64,000 nt of DNA, from the NCBI RefSeq assembly GCF_000236785.1, contig NZ_AGUF01000082.1:1-64000 (forward strand), read 5' to 3'. Below, piece by piece: positions 19,822 to 28,804 of the stretch (positions within the stretch are counted from its first letter, which is position 1; every line of letters begins with the position of its first letter). The notes under the pieces were generated by a model, which saw only the letters and a list, made by a program, of their open reading frames with translations, ran no database searches and had not been told where the DNA came from. The position numbers were made by a program, and so were the translations under genes. The stretch comes from Achromobacter arsenitoxydans SY8. GTDB taxonomy: Bacteria; Pseudomonadota; Gammaproteobacteria; Burkholderiales; Burkholderiaceae_B.

Positions 19822-20796
19822 TCAGTCGATCTGCGCGCCCGAGAGCTTGACGCCCTCTGCCCAGCGCTGCGCTTCGTCGTTGATGAATGCCTGGAACTGC
19901 TGCGGCGAGCTGTTGTTCACGTCCCCGCCCATGTCTTGCAGCTTCTTGGTCATTTCTGGCGTGGCAACGACCTTGGCGACGTCCTGATAGATCTTCTGGC
20001 GCAGCTCGGCAGGCATGCTGGACGGCGCGAACAGGCCAAACCACGTGGCCGCGTCAAAGTTCTTCATGCCCGCTTCGGCCATCGTGGGCACCTGCGCGAT
20101 GGCGTCGACCCGGCGCGGATGCGCCAGCGCGATCGCGTTGAGCTTGCCCGACTGGATGTGCGGCAGCGCCGCCGACAGCGTGACGAAGGCCATCTGCACC
20201 TGGCCGCCGATCAGGTCGGTCAGCATCGGCGCATCGCCGCGGTACGGCACGTGGACCAGCTTGATCCCCGCCTTGGCCTTGAAGAGCTCTCCCGTCAGGT
20301 GCTGCGGCGTGCCATTGCCTGTGGAGGCCATGCTCAGCCCCTGGGGCGCCGCCTTGGCGTAGGCGATCAGTTCGTCCAGGTTCTTGACCGGCAACGAAGG
20401 CGCCGTCACCAGCACCAGCGGAATGGTGGAGGTGAGCGTCAGCGGCGCGAAATCCTTCAGGGGGTCGTAGTTCAGCTTCTTGTACAGGCTGGCGCTGATG
20501 GTGTGCGCCGCCGTCGTCATGTAGAGCGTGTAGCCGTCGCCAGGCGCCCGCGCCACCGCCTCGGCGGCCACGGTGGTGCCCGCGCCGGGGCGGTTGTTGA
20601 TGATGACCTGCTGGCCCCATGCGGCCGGCAGCTTTTCCGCGATCAGGCGCGCGATGACGTCCGTGGCCCCTCCCGGCGGGTAGGGCACGACCAGCGTCAC
20701 GGGCTTGTCGGGGTAACCCGCGGCAAGCGCCGCGCCTCCGCCCAGCGCGAGTCCCATGGCGATGAATACGCCGGCAATGCAGTTGCGCTTCTTCAT
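19822..20796 (-). CDS. Bug/TctC-family periplasmic solute receptor
   Basis: A 324-residue Bug receptor. The start is the ATG at 20794-20796, giving signal peptide MKKRNCIAGVFIAMGLALGG (cleavage near ALA-AGY) and the mature start YPDKPVTLVVPYPPGGATDV. INNRPGAGTTVAAEAV and GDGYTLYMTT mark the ligand loop. It lies 38 bases upstream of the RraA-like gene and downstream of the Ldh2 gene, within the nine-gene catabolic run. A second Bug gene of the same run is one gene further upstream. Confidence 0.9.
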   Translation of the reverse strand: MKKRNCIAGVFIAMGLALGGGAALAAGYPDKPVTLVVPYPPGGATDVIARLIAEKLPAAWGQQVIINNRPGAGTTVAAEAVARAPGDGYTLYMTTAAHTISASLYKKLNYDPLKDFAPLTLTSTIPLVLVTAPSLPVKNLDELIAYAKAAPQGLSMASTGNGTPQHLTGELFKAKAGIKLVHVPYRGDAPMLTDLIGGQVQMAFVTLSAALPHIQSGKLNAIALAHPRRVDAIAQVPTMAEAGMKNFDAATWFGLFAPSSMPAELRQKIYQDVAKVVATPEMTKKLQDMGGDVNNSSPQQFQAFINDEAQRWAEGVKLSGAQID

Positions 20797-20828
20797 TGTC
20801 CTGTCTCCTGTGGATGTTGTTGTCGTGA

Positions 20829-21920
20829 CTACTGAAGTACGTATTCGGCCCCGCAGCGCGCGCAGATCTCGCGGATGTGCGCGTCCAGCCGGGCCGGTAT
20901 CGGGATGCCGTCGCGCAGCCGCTGGTCGCGCGTGGCGGTCTCGGGGTCGCCGGCCACCAGCACCGGCTTGGCGGGATCGGCCGCCGCCGTCGCGTGCATC
21001 GTGTCGATGACCGCGTCCAGGTCGCTTTCGAATTCGCCCTCGTCGCGAAATGCGTCCGGGTCGATGGCCATGAAGAAATGGCCGATGTTGTCGGGGTCGC
21101 CCGGCCTTTGGGTGCGGTTGCGGATCGGCGAGAACGATCCGCCGGTCAGGGTGCCGCCCAGGATGTGCACCATCATCGCCAGGCCGTAGCCCTTGTGGCT
21201 GCCCAGGTCCAGCGAACCGCCCAGGGGCGTCAGCCCGCCTTCCGGCCGCTTGAAGACATAATCCATGCCCGCCTGCGGATCGAGCACCGGCTGGCCGGCC
21301 GGATCCACCACCCAACCCGGCGGCATGGGCTTGTCGTTCAGGTGATAGACCTTGACCTTGTTGGCTGCGACGGTAGTCGTCGACATATCCAGCACGAATG
21401 GCGGATTGCGTCCCGCAGGCGCGGCAAACGCCAGCGGATTGGTGCCCAGAACGGGCGTTGACGCGCGCGGCGGCACCAGCGTCATGCCGCGGGTGGCGGT
21501 GGTGACCAGGCCGACCAGGCCGCGCGCGCTGGCCATGCGCGCATACAGGCCTGCCGCGCCGAAGTGATGCGAATTGCGCACACCCACCACGCCGACCCCG
21601 TGCGCCAGGGCCTTGTCGGCCGCCAGCGTCATGGCCATGGCCGACACGGGATGGCCCAGGCTTGCGCCCCCGTCCAGCAGCGCCGTGCAGCCCCGGTCGC
21701 GCACGACGGCCGGGCGGGCCTGCAGCGACAGCATGCCCGAGCCGCGCATCTCCTCGTACATCATCAGCATCGACACGCCGTGCGAGTCCACGCCCAGAAG
21801 GTCCGTTTCGACCATGATGTCCGCGGCGGTCTGCGCCAGGTCCGGCGCCATGCCCCAGGCATCCAGGATGCCCAGGATCTGGCGCCTGACCCGCCCCGCG
21901 TCCACATTGATAGCGCTCAT
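20829..21920 (-). CDS. Ldh2/malate-lactate dehydrogenase family oxidoreductase
   Basis: A 363-residue NAD(P)-dependent enzyme of the Ldh2 (malate/L-sulfolactate/ureidoglycolate dehydrogenase) fold, unrelated to classical lactate dehydrogenases. Marks are TDLLGVDSHGVSML near the N-terminus with the catalytic His, GVGVVGVRNSHHFGAAGLYA, and LGTNPLAFAAP. It should oxidise a 2-hydroxy acid. It is placed between two Bug receptor genes with short gaps (32 and 46 bases), so it is likely co-transcribed with them. The exact substrate is not readable. Confidence 0.87.
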   Translation of the reverse strand: MSAINVDAGRVRRQILGILDAWGMAPDLAQTAADIMVETDLLGVDSHGVSMLMMYEEMRGSGMLSLQARPAVVRDRGCTALLDGGASLGHPVSAMAMTLAADKALAHGVGVVGVRNSHHFGAAGLYARMASARGLVGLVTTATRGMTLVPPRASTPVLGTNPLAFAAPAGRNPPFVLDMSTTTVAANKVKVYHLNDKPMPPGWVVDPAGQPVLDPQAGMDYVFKRPEGGLTPLGGSLDLGSHKGYGLAMMVHILGGTLTGGSFSPIRNRTQRPGDPDNIGHFFMAIDPDAFRDEGEFESDLDAVIDTMHATAAADPAKPVLVAGDPETATRDQRLRDGIPIPARLDAHIREICARCGAEYVLQ

Positions 21921-21966
21921 TTCGCCTCCCGCCTTCTATTGATGCCCGCGCCCTGCCGGCGCGCCG

Positions 21967-22932
21967 TCATTGCTTCTTCTGCCCGGCCGCCGCCAGCAGC
22001 TCGCCCCACAGCACGGTCTGGGCCGCGACGTAATCGTCGAAGGCCTGCGGTGTGCGCGGCGCGGCTTCCTGGCCCTGTTTGGCAAAGAAGGCCGACGCTT
22101 CATCGCTCTGCAGGGCCTGCACGAAAACCTGGTTCAGGCGGTCGATGACCGGCGCGGGCGTCGCCGCCGGCGCGAACAATCCGCCCCAGGCCACGAACTC
22201 GTAGTCGGGCAGGCCGGACTGCGCCAGCGTGGGCGTATCGGGCAGGGACGCGACGCGCTCGCGCGGCGTGACGGCCAGGGCGCGCAGCTTGCCGGCCTCG
22301 ATGTAGGGGCGGGTCACGGAGATGTCCGTGATCATGAAGTCCAGCCGGCCGGCCAACAGGTCGGTGATGGCCTGCGGCGTGCCTGCGTAAGGCACGTCCA
22401 TGGCCTGGATACCGGCCATGCTCTTAAGCATCTGCGCGGCCGCCAGACTGCCGCTATTGCCGGTGCCGTAATTGAGCTTGCCGGGATTGGCCTTGGCGTA
22501 CGCGATCAACTGCTGCACGTCCTGGACGGGCAGGTCCGGCCGGACGACCAGCACCAGGGGATTCATGGTGAATTGCGTAATGGCCGCGAAATCGCGGCCG
22601 GGGTCATAGGACAGTTTGTGGAACAGGTGCACATTGGCCGACTGGGTAGAGTTGGTGCCCACCAGCAGCGTGTACCCGTCGGGCGCGGCCCGGCTGACCT
22701 CGGACGCGGCAATGCTGCCCTGCGCGCCCGCCTTGTTCTCGACGATCACGCTCTGGCCCAAGGTCTTGGCGACGCGTTCGCCCAAAAAGCGGGCCATGGC
22801 GTCAGTGGTGCTGCCCGCCGGAAAGGGAACCACCAGGCGGATGGGCCGGGCCGGATAGTCGGCTGCGGCAGCGGCCGGCGCGGCCGCGCACAGCGCCAGA
22901 CCCGCAGCCAGCAACAGGGATGCAATCTTCAT
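21967..22932 (-). CDS. Bug/TctC-family periplasmic solute receptor
   Basis: A 321-residue Bug receptor starting at the ATG at 22932 with signal peptide MKIASLLLAAGLALCAAAPA, then DYPARPIRLVVPFPAGSTTD. VENKAGAQGSIAASEV and PDGYTLLVGTN are the ligand-loop motifs. An ATG 24 bases earlier in frame is less likely because it would separate the Lys from the signal h-region. It lies after the epimerase gene, separated by 131 bases that hold a strong hairpin, and is followed by the Ldh2 gene. Confidence 0.9.
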   Translation of the reverse strand: MKIASLLLAAGLALCAAAPAAAAADYPARPIRLVVPFPAGSTTDAMARFLGERVAKTLGQSVIVENKAGAQGSIAASEVSRAAPDGYTLLVGTNSTQSANVHLFHKLSYDPGRDFAAITQFTMNPLVLVVRPDLPVQDVQQLIAYAKANPGKLNYGTGNSGSLAAAQMLKSMAGIQAMDVPYAGTPQAITDLLAGRLDFMITDISVTRPYIEAGKLRALAVTPRERVASLPDTPTLAQSGLPDYEFVAWGGLFAPAATPAPVIDRLNQVFVQALQSDEASAFFAKQGQEAAPRTPQAFDDYVAAQTVLWGELLAAAGQKKQ

Positions 22933-23033
22933 GGTCTTGTCTCCTCGTGTGCGCATCGGGCCCGCTTTCTGCTGTGCGGCCCCTGATGCCTTTCACTGCC
23001 TTGCCCCGGCGCTCTACGGCGCCGTGCGGCGGC

Positions 23034-23055
23034 TTCTGCCCGCACGCGGGCAGAA
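23034..23055. other. Strong intra-operon hairpin
   Basis: TTCTGCCCGC-AC-GCGGGCAGAA is a perfect 10-bp inverted repeat with a two-base spacer, in the 131-base gap between the epimerase stop and the downstream Bug start. No U tract follows on the minus strand, so it is not a standard intrinsic terminator. It more likely protects the mRNA or causes partial attenuation that sets different levels for the two halves of the operon. Confidence 0.6.
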
Positions 23056-23063
23056 CTTGCGGT

Positions 23064-24086
23064 TTAACCGGCTTCTTGCGCCTCCCGCCAGGCCAGCAGC
23101 CGGGTCACGCCTTCGGCCATGCTCACCTTGGGCTGCCAGCCAATATGCTGGCCGGCAAGATCATGCGGGATGTGGAACGCGCCGCCCGACGTGAGCCGCA
23201 CCGTGCCGGGCGGATCCGGCTTGATCTCGGGCTGCAGGTCGCTCTTGCAGTAGTCCAGCACCAGGCGAACGAGCTCGCCCGTGGTGATGGGCGCGGGGCC
23301 TGACACATTCACCGCTACGTCGGTAGCCGCGCTCTGGAAGGCCGCCACGTTGGCGCGGGCCACGTCGGACACGTGCACAAAGTGCTTGGTGTCGGTGCCG
23401 TCGCCGGGCAGCACGGGGCGTTCGCCTTTGCGCACGCGGTCGTAGGTTTCCATGATGTAGAGCGAATTGGCCGCGCGGTAATGCTGCCGCTCGCCATACA
23501 CCGTGGAATAGCGCAGGACCACGTAGTCCAGCCCGGCCTTCTGGTAGTACTGGCGGCAAAGCTGTTCGCCCATGATCTTGGACGCGCCATACAGGATGGC
23601 GGCCGGCGGCGCGCCCACCGAATGGAAGGGGCCGTTCTCGACCAGCGCGCCGGAGATTCCCGTGCCGTAGCCATAGACCGCGTTCGACGAGGCGAAGACG
23701 ATCTTCTTCACCTTGTTGGCGCGGCAGGCCTCCAGCATGTTTTGCGCGCCGCGGATGTTCACGTCCACCGCCTGCCACGGCGTCTGCGCAAAGCCCAGCG
23801 TCATGTAGGCGGCCAGGTGCAGCACGCCGTCCACGCCTTCGGTGGCCGCCAGCAGATCGGGCAGCCGCATCAGGTCGCCGCGCACGACCTTCACGCGCGG
23901 GTTGTCCTGCAGGTGGGCAATGGCCTCGGGCGTGCCGAACGCAAAGTTGTCCAGCAGGATCACCTCCTTCGCGCCGGCCGCCAGCAGGGCGTCGGCGGTG
24001 TGGGAGCCCACCAGGCTGGCCGCGCCGGCGATCAGGATGCGGGAGTCGGCCAAGGACAGCGCCGCGCCTTTCTTTTCAGTCGTCAT
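23064..24086 (-). CDS. NAD-dependent epimerase/dehydratase (extended SDR)
   Basis: A 340-residue extended short-chain dehydrogenase. Nucleotide motif RILIAGAASLVGSH, Asp of DNFAFG for the NAD ribose, HLAAYMTLG, active-site Ser in ASSNAVYGYG and the YGASKIMGE catalytic Tyr-Lys pair. These are the marks of UDP-glucose-4-epimerase-like enzymes, but the family also covers uronate and other sugar dehydrogenases. Context between an aldehyde dehydrogenase and Bug receptors favours a catabolic sugar or sugar-acid oxidation role rather than cell-wall sugar synthesis. The start has no competing nearby ATG. Gap to the aldehyde dehydrogenase is six bases. Confidence 0.85.
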   Translation of the reverse strand: MTTEKKGAALSLADSRILIAGAASLVGSHTADALLAAGAKEVILLDNFAFGTPEAIAHLQDNPRVKVVRGDLMRLPDLLAATEGVDGVLHLAAYMTLGFAQTPWQAVDVNIRGAQNMLEACRANKVKKIVFASSNAVYGYGTGISGALVENGPFHSVGAPPAAILYGASKIMGEQLCRQYYQKAGLDYVVLRYSTVYGERQHYRAANSLYIMETYDRVRKGERPVLPGDGTDTKHFVHVSDVARANVAAFQSAATDVAVNVSGPAPITTGELVRLVLDYCKSDLQPEIKPDPPGTVRLTSGGAFHIPHDLAGQHIGWQPKVSMAEGVTRLLAWREAQEAG

Positions 24087-24092
24087 ATTTAT

Positions 24093-25568
24093 TCAAAGTC
24101 CCATGGGTTTGTCGTGCATGCCCCAGTACAGGCTCTTGACCTGGCTGTAGAGGCGCAGGCCGTGCAGGCCTTTCTCGCGCCCGATGCCGCTGGCCTTGAA
24201 GCCGCCGAAGGGCGTGGCGATATGCGATTGCTTGTAGGTATTGATCCAGATGGAGCCGGCTTCGATTTCGCGCGCCACGCGCCAGGCGCGGGCGTAGTCG
24301 CCCGTCCACATGCCCGCGGCCAGGCCGAAGGCCGTGTCGTTGGCCTGCTGGACGACGTCGTCCTCGTCCGCGAACGGCAGCGCCACCAGCACCGGGCCGA
24401 AAATCTCTTCCTGGCAGACCCGCGCACCGTTGCCCAGGCCGTCGATCACGGTGGGCATGTAGAACCAGCCATTGGCCAGTTCGGCCTGCGTGGGCGCCGC
24501 GCCCCCCACCAGCACGCGGCCGCCCTCGGCGCGGCCGATGTCGACGTAGCCCGCAACCTTGTCGCGATGCGCGCGCGACACCAGCGGGCCCATCTGCGTG
24601 GCCGGATCGTCGGGCAGGCCGACGCGCACTTGCTGCGTGCGCTCCACCAGCGCATCCATGAAGCGTTTGTAGATGGATTTCTGCACGAACAGGCGCGAAC
24701 CCGCAACGCAGCTCTGGCCCGCCGAACCGAAGATGCCCGACACCACGCCGGCCACGGCGCGGTCCAGATCGGCATCCTCGAACACGATGTGCGGCGATTT
24801 TCCGCCCAGTTCCAGCCCCACCGGAATCAGGCGCTGGCCGGCGATGCCGCCGATGGCGCGGCCGGTTTCCGTGCCGCCTGTGAACGACACCATGCGCACG
24901 CCGGGATGCTTGACCAGCGCCGCGCCCACGTCTTCGCCGTGGCCGGGCAACACGATCAACAGGCCTTCAGGCAGGCCGGCCTCGGTGCAGATGCGGGCCA
25001 GTTCCAGCGCCAGTTGCGGCGTTTCCTCGGAAGGCTTGATCAGCACCGCATTGCCCGCCGCCAGCGCGGGCGCGGCCTTCTGCGCCTCGTTCATGATGGG
25101 CGAGTTCCACGGCGTGATGGCGGCGACGACGCCGAAGGGCTCGGCCAGGGCCATGGAAAAATACTCGCCGCGCGGCGAGGTCATCTCGTTCTGCCAGGTC
25201 TCGCACACCGCGGCGTAATAGCGAAAATGCCCGGCCGCGCTGTCGACCATGTTCAGGCATTCCTTCCACGGCTTGCCGCTGTCTTGCATCTGCAGGCGGG
25301 CCAGCGGCTCGCGTTCGGCGGCCAGGCGGCGGCCGATCTCGTACAGCGTGGCGGCGCGCTGGTCCGGGCGCAGCTTGCGCCAGGGCTTGTGCTGAAAGGC
25401 GTCCCAGGCGATGGCGACGGCCGTGTCCACGTCCTGCGGCAGGGCGCGCGTGACAACGCCGGCAATACTGCCGTCGGCCGGGTTGATGGAGGTGATGACG
25501 GCGTCGCCGTCTTGGCTCAGGCGCCAGTTGGCGCCCAGCCGGAATGGCTTGTGGCTTGATGCGTCCAT
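24093..25568 (-). CDS. Aldehyde dehydrogenase family protein
   Basis: A 491-residue NAD(P)-dependent aldehyde dehydrogenase. The cofactor segment ITPWNSPIMNEAQKAAPALA, the general-base Glu in LELGGKSPHIVF, the catalytic Cys in GSAGQSCVAGSRLF and EEIFGPVLVALPF are all present, so the enzyme should be active. It is the first gene of the nine-gene minus-strand run and is divergent from a LysR regulator. It resembles betaine- or hydroxymuconic-type ALDHs, but the substrate is not determined; position suggests oxidation of an aldehyde formed in the same pathway. Confidence 0.92.
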   Translation of the reverse strand: MDASSHKPFRLGANWRLSQDGDAVITSINPADGSIAGVVTRALPQDVDTAVAIAWDAFQHKPWRKLRPDQRAATLYEIGRRLAAEREPLARLQMQDSGKPWKECLNMVDSAAGHFRYYAAVCETWQNEMTSPRGEYFSMALAEPFGVVAAITPWNSPIMNEAQKAAPALAAGNAVLIKPSEETPQLALELARICTEAGLPEGLLIVLPGHGEDVGAALVKHPGVRMVSFTGGTETGRAIGGIAGQRLIPVGLELGGKSPHIVFEDADLDRAVAGVVSGIFGSAGQSCVAGSRLFVQKSIYKRFMDALVERTQQVRVGLPDDPATQMGPLVSRAHRDKVAGYVDIGRAEGGRVLVGGAAPTQAELANGWFYMPTVIDGLGNGARVCQEEIFGPVLVALPFADEDDVVQQANDTAFGLAAGMWTGDYARAWRVAREIEAGSIWINTYKQSHIATPFGGFKASGIGREKGLHGLRLYSQVKSLYWGMHDKPMGL

Positions 25569-25637
25569 AACGTCTTTGAATCCGGAGGGGCTGCGGTAGA
25601 CGTCATGATCGGCCGGTCAATTATTAGACACAAATAG

Positions 25638-25652
25638 ATATTTATCCAATAT
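25638..25652. promoter_or_regulatory. Inverted repeat in the LysR/ALDH divergent promoter
   Basis: ATATT-TATCC-AATAT is a perfect 5-5-5 inverted repeat in the short A/T-rich gap between the aldehyde dehydrogenase and LysR genes. It matches the T-N11-A shape of LysR sites and ends nine bases before the LysR ATG. Probable operator of the divergent regulator; not tested. Confidence 0.45.
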
Positions 25653-25661
25653 TCTTAGCCC

Positions 25662-26612
25662 ATGGCTATCAATATCAAATATCGCCCGCTCAAGGCCTTC
25701 CTGCTGGCCGTGGACACCGGCTCATTCACGCACGCGGCCAATCAGCTGGGCGTGACGCAGCCGTCATTCACGGCGCTGATCCAAGACCTGGAAGAAGTGC
25801 TGGGCCTGCGCCTGTTCGAGCGCACCACCCGCAGCATCAGCCTAACGTCGGCGGGCCAGGACTTCTACGCCCGCGTACAGCGCCCTATCGCCGACCTGGA
25901 AGAGGCCTATCGCAGCCTGGCCGATCTGGCAGCGGTGCGTCGCGGCAACGTGGCCCTGGGCGCCCTGCCCTCCACCGCGCTGAGCCTGCTGCCCGTCGCG
26001 ACCGGCACGCTGCGCCAGGCGCACCCGGCCCTGAAAGTGCGGGTCGTGGAGGCGCACAACGACGAACTGGTGGCCCTGCTGCGCACCAACCAGATCGAAT
26101 TCGCGGTGGCCGCGCAGGCCGAACCGGCCTCCGACCTGACGTTCACGCCGCTGGGCGAAGACTGCTTCTGCGCGGTCTATCCCGCCGGCCACCCGCTGGG
26201 CGATGAACCCGGCATGCTGCATTGGCGCGATGTGCTGCGCTACGACCTGATCCTGCTGTCGCAGGGCTCGAATGCACGCCAGCAGTTCGACCGCGCGGTA
26301 CGCGACGAAGCCGACGCGCCCGCCACCGCGCTGCGCTACGACGTGACCAACATGGGAACGGCCGCGGGCATGGTGCGGCAGGGTTTGGGCGTCAGCGTGC
26401 TGCCCCGGCTGGCGCTGCCGGAACTGAACCTGTCCGGGCTGCGCTGCACGCCGCTGGGCGACGCATCGGCGCGCCGCTACATCGGCCTATTGCACCGGCG
26501 CGACCGCTCGCTGTCGCCGGCCGCGCAGGCCCTGGTCGCGCAATTGGAAATCGCCATGGCAGAGATTCAGCCGCGGCTGCTGCCCTTGCCCCCAATGACG
26601 CCCGCGGACTGA
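25662..26612 (+). CDS. LysR-family transcriptional regulator
   Basis: A 316-residue LysR regulator. The N-terminal winged HTH reads FLLAVDTGSFTHAANQLGVT, then QPSFTALIQDLEEVLGLRLF, followed by an effector domain from about residue 90. It is divergent from the aldehyde dehydrogenase gene that heads the nine-gene cluster, so it most likely activates that cluster when its substrate or an intermediate is present. It converges with the IclR gene on its right, 27 bases apart. The effector is unknown. Confidence 0.88.
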   Translation: MAINIKYRPLKAFLLAVDTGSFTHAANQLGVTQPSFTALIQDLEEVLGLRLFERTTRSISLTSAGQDFYARVQRPIADLEEAYRSLADLAAVRRGNVALGALPSTALSLLPVATGTLRQAHPALKVRVVEAHNDELVALLRTNQIEFAVAAQAEPASDLTFTPLGEDCFCAVYPAGHPLGDEPGMLHWRDVLRYDLILLSQGSNARQQFDRAVRDEADAPATALRYDVTNMGTAAGMVRQGLGVSVLPRLALPELNLSGLRCTPLGDASARRYIGLLHRRDRSLSPAAQALVAQLEIAMAEIQPRLLPLPPMTPAD

Positions 26613-26639
26613 CCGCGCGCGGGCATCGGGCGCGGCCGA

Positions 26640-27461
26640 TCAGCCGCGCTCGACCTTCCAGCCCAGTTCGGCGGAAATTCCGGCCGCCGCGCCCTGCACG
26701 ACGGGAACCATCTCGCGCATGCGGTCCAGCGACATGTAGGGCACGGTGCTGGACACGCTGATGGCGGCGACGATGCCGCTGGACGCATCTCGCACCGGCG
26801 CGGCCACGCAGCGGATCGAAGGCTCGTTGTCTTCCAGGTCGAACGCATAGCCCTGCGCGGCATAGTCGCGCATGCGGTCGCGGAAAGCCTCCCAGCCCTG
26901 CTGGCCGCCCAGCGCGCGCGACGACACCGGCGCGCCGACGCGATGCAGCGACTTCCATTGCGGCTCTTCGGCATCCAGCAGCAGCGCCTTGCCCACGCCC
27001 GTGGCGGCCAGCGGCATGCGGTGGCCCACGCGCGAGCGCATCTCCAGTCCCTTCTTGCCCGGAATTTTTTCCAGGTAGAGCACTTCGTTGTTGTCGCGCA
27101 CGGCCAGGTGGATGGTGTCTCCCGTCAGTTCCGCCAGGCTGTCCAGATAGGGGCGCGCCAGCGTCGCCATGGGGAAGGCCTCGCGCGCCTGGAAACCCAG
27201 TTCGATCAGCTTGGGGCCCAGCACATAGCCCACACCGGGCAAGGCGCGCAGATAGCGTTCCTGCACCAGGCAACTTGCCAGCCGGTGCGTGGTGCTGCGC
27301 GCCACGCCGATGCGCGCGCAGATCTCCTTCAGGTCGCGCGCGCCGTCGGCCACGGCCTGCACCACGGCCAAGCCGCGCATCAGCGTCTGCGTGCCGGCGG
27401 GCGCGGCGGAATCGGGATCCAGGGTGGGCGGTTGATCGGGAGTCAGGAAGGTGGCGGTCAT
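26640..27461 (-). CDS. IclR-family regulator, likely controls the dgo operon
   Basis: A 273-residue IclR-type regulator from the ATG at 27461. Winged HTH: QTLMRGLAVVQAVADGARDL, then RIGVARSTTHRLASCLV. The effector domain has RSRVGHRMPLAATGVGKALL and AISVSSTVPYMSLDRM. A TTG 36 bases upstream in frame is possible, but its extra residues look non-conserved. It is divergent from dgoK, the first gene of the D-galactonate operon, so it probably represses or activates that operon in response to D-galactonate or its KDG-type intermediates. E. coli uses a GntR-type DgoR for this; here the family differs. Confidence 0.87.
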   Translation of the reverse strand: MTATFLTPDQPPTLDPDSAAPAGTQTLMRGLAVVQAVADGARDLKEICARIGVARSTTHRLASCLVQERYLRALPGVGYVLGPKLIELGFQAREAFPMATLARPYLDSLAELTGDTIHLAVRDNNEVLYLEKIPGKKGLEMRSRVGHRMPLAATGVGKALLLDAEEPQWKSLHRVGAPVSSRALGGQQGWEAFRDRMRDYAAQGYAFDLEDNEPSIRCVAAPVRDASSGIVAAISVSSTVPYMSLDRMREMVPVVQGAAAGISAELGWKVERG

Positions 27462-27608
27462 GAAGATGAAGCGGTAGGCGGCAGGATTCAGGCCCAAGCA
27501 TACCCGGCCCCGAGGGCCGGAATGCCCGGAAAAGCGGGAATTTCCAGGCCGCTGCGGCGTATGTCCGCCGACTTGCTGGCCCGATTGGATTCCCTGTATG
27601 TGGGATTT

Positions 27609-27649
27609 AATTCTATATTTTGAGATTTTTCAAGCGCTGATCTAGAATT
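27609..27649. promoter_or_regulatory. Candidate operator/promoter region of dgo and the IclR gene
   Basis: The 326-base divergent gap 27462-27787 has an A/T-rich core at about 27605-27655. AATTCTA at 27609-27615 is mirrored by TAGAATT at 27643-27649, and between them TTGA-N6-TCAA at 27620-27633 forms an imperfect palindrome around the most likely -10 region. IclR proteins often bind such inverted repeats. The rest of the gap is G/C-rich with no other signal that I can support. Confidence 0.4.
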
Positions 27650-27787
27650 TTTCGCATCGCCCGCCCGCGTGCCTTCACGCGGCTCGCGGGCTTCAGACAA
27701 CAACGACCGCGGCATCCGCCCGCGCCGCGCCCCTCCTGGCGTGTCGCGGCGCAACCGGATACGCGGCCAGAGACGAGACAGACTCTG

Positions 27788-28795
27788 ATGACTACCGGAT
27801 CGCCCGCCCGTGCGGCTCTTATCGCGCTGGACTGGGGCACTTCTTCGCTGCGCGCGTATCGCCTGGACGCCACCGGCCGCACGCTCGACACGCGCCATCT
27901 GCCCTGGGGCATCATGCGCCTGCCCCAGCCGCTGCAGGACGGCGCCGCCACCACCGCGCTGTCCGGCTTCGAGCTGGCCTTTGATCAGGCCTGCGGCGAC
28001 TGGCTGCGCGCCGAACCCGGCCTGCCCGTGATCGCCTGCGGCATGGTCGGCAGCGCCCAGGGCTGGAAAGAAGCCGCCTACCTGGACGTGCCCGTGGACC
28101 TGGACCGCATCGGCACGCTGCTGACTGTCGTGGACCGCCAGGGCGCCACGCCGGTCCACATCGTGCCCGGCCTGATCCAGCGCCACGGCCTGCCCAATGT
28201 GATGCGCGGCGAAGAGACCCAGGTCTTCGGCGTGATGTACGACCAGGCCGGCGGCAACGCCGACAGTGTGCTGATCGGCCTGCCCGGCACGCATTCCAAG
28301 TGGGTGAACGCCCGCCGCGGCCGCGTCACCCACTTCGACACCTTCATGACCGGCGAGGTCTACGCCGCGCTGCGCGGCCACACCATCCTGGGCCGCACCA
28401 TGGCCGACGCCGCCAGCGCCGACATGGCCGCCTTCGAGCGCGGCGTCAAAGTGGCCGGCGCCCCCGCCGGACGCGCGGGCGTGCTGTCCACCATCTTCAG
28501 TACGCGCGCGCTGGGCCTGACCGGCGAACTCGCGCCCGAATCGCAGGCCGACTATCTGTCGGGCCTGCTGATCGGCCACGAAATCTCGGCGCTGGCCGAC
28601 ATGCTGCGCCAGCAGGGCGAACAACCCCGCATCGTGCTGTGCGGCGAACCCGCGCTGTGCCAGCGCTACATGCTGGCCATGCGGCATTACGGCCTGGGCG
28701 CGCCCGAACAGGCGCAGAACGCCACCGAGCGCGGCCTGTGGCACCTGGCCGTCAGCGGCGGGCTCGTCTCCGCCTCCACCCCGATCTCCGCCTAG
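27788..28795 (+). CDS. dgoK: 2-dehydro-3-deoxygalactonokinase
   Basis: A 335-residue kinase of the sugar-kinase (ASKHA-like) fold that phosphorylates 2-keto-3-deoxy-galactonate. DgoK marks: ALDWGTSSLRAYRLDATG at the start, ACGMVGSAQGWKEAAYL, GLPGTHSKWVN, and FMTGEVYAALRGHTILG. It is the first gene of dgoK-dgoA-dgoD-dgoT, with 9 bases to dgoA. The substrate comes from DgoD and the product goes to DgoA, giving pyruvate and glyceraldehyde-3-phosphate overall. Confidence 0.94.
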   Translation: MTTGSPARAALIALDWGTSSLRAYRLDATGRTLDTRHLPWGIMRLPQPLQDGAATTALSGFELAFDQACGDWLRAEPGLPVIACGMVGSAQGWKEAAYLDVPVDLDRIGTLLTVVDRQGATPVHIVPGLIQRHGLPNVMRGEETQVFGVMYDQAGGNADSVLIGLPGTHSKWVNARRGRVTHFDTFMTGEVYAALRGHTILGRTMADAASADMAAFERGVKVAGAPAGRAGVLSTIFSTRALGLTGELAPESQADYLSGLLIGHEISALADMLRQQGEQPRIVLCGEPALCQRYMLAMRHYGLGAPEQAQNATERGLWHLAVSGGLVSASTPISA

Positions 28796-28804
28796 GAACA
28801 TTCA

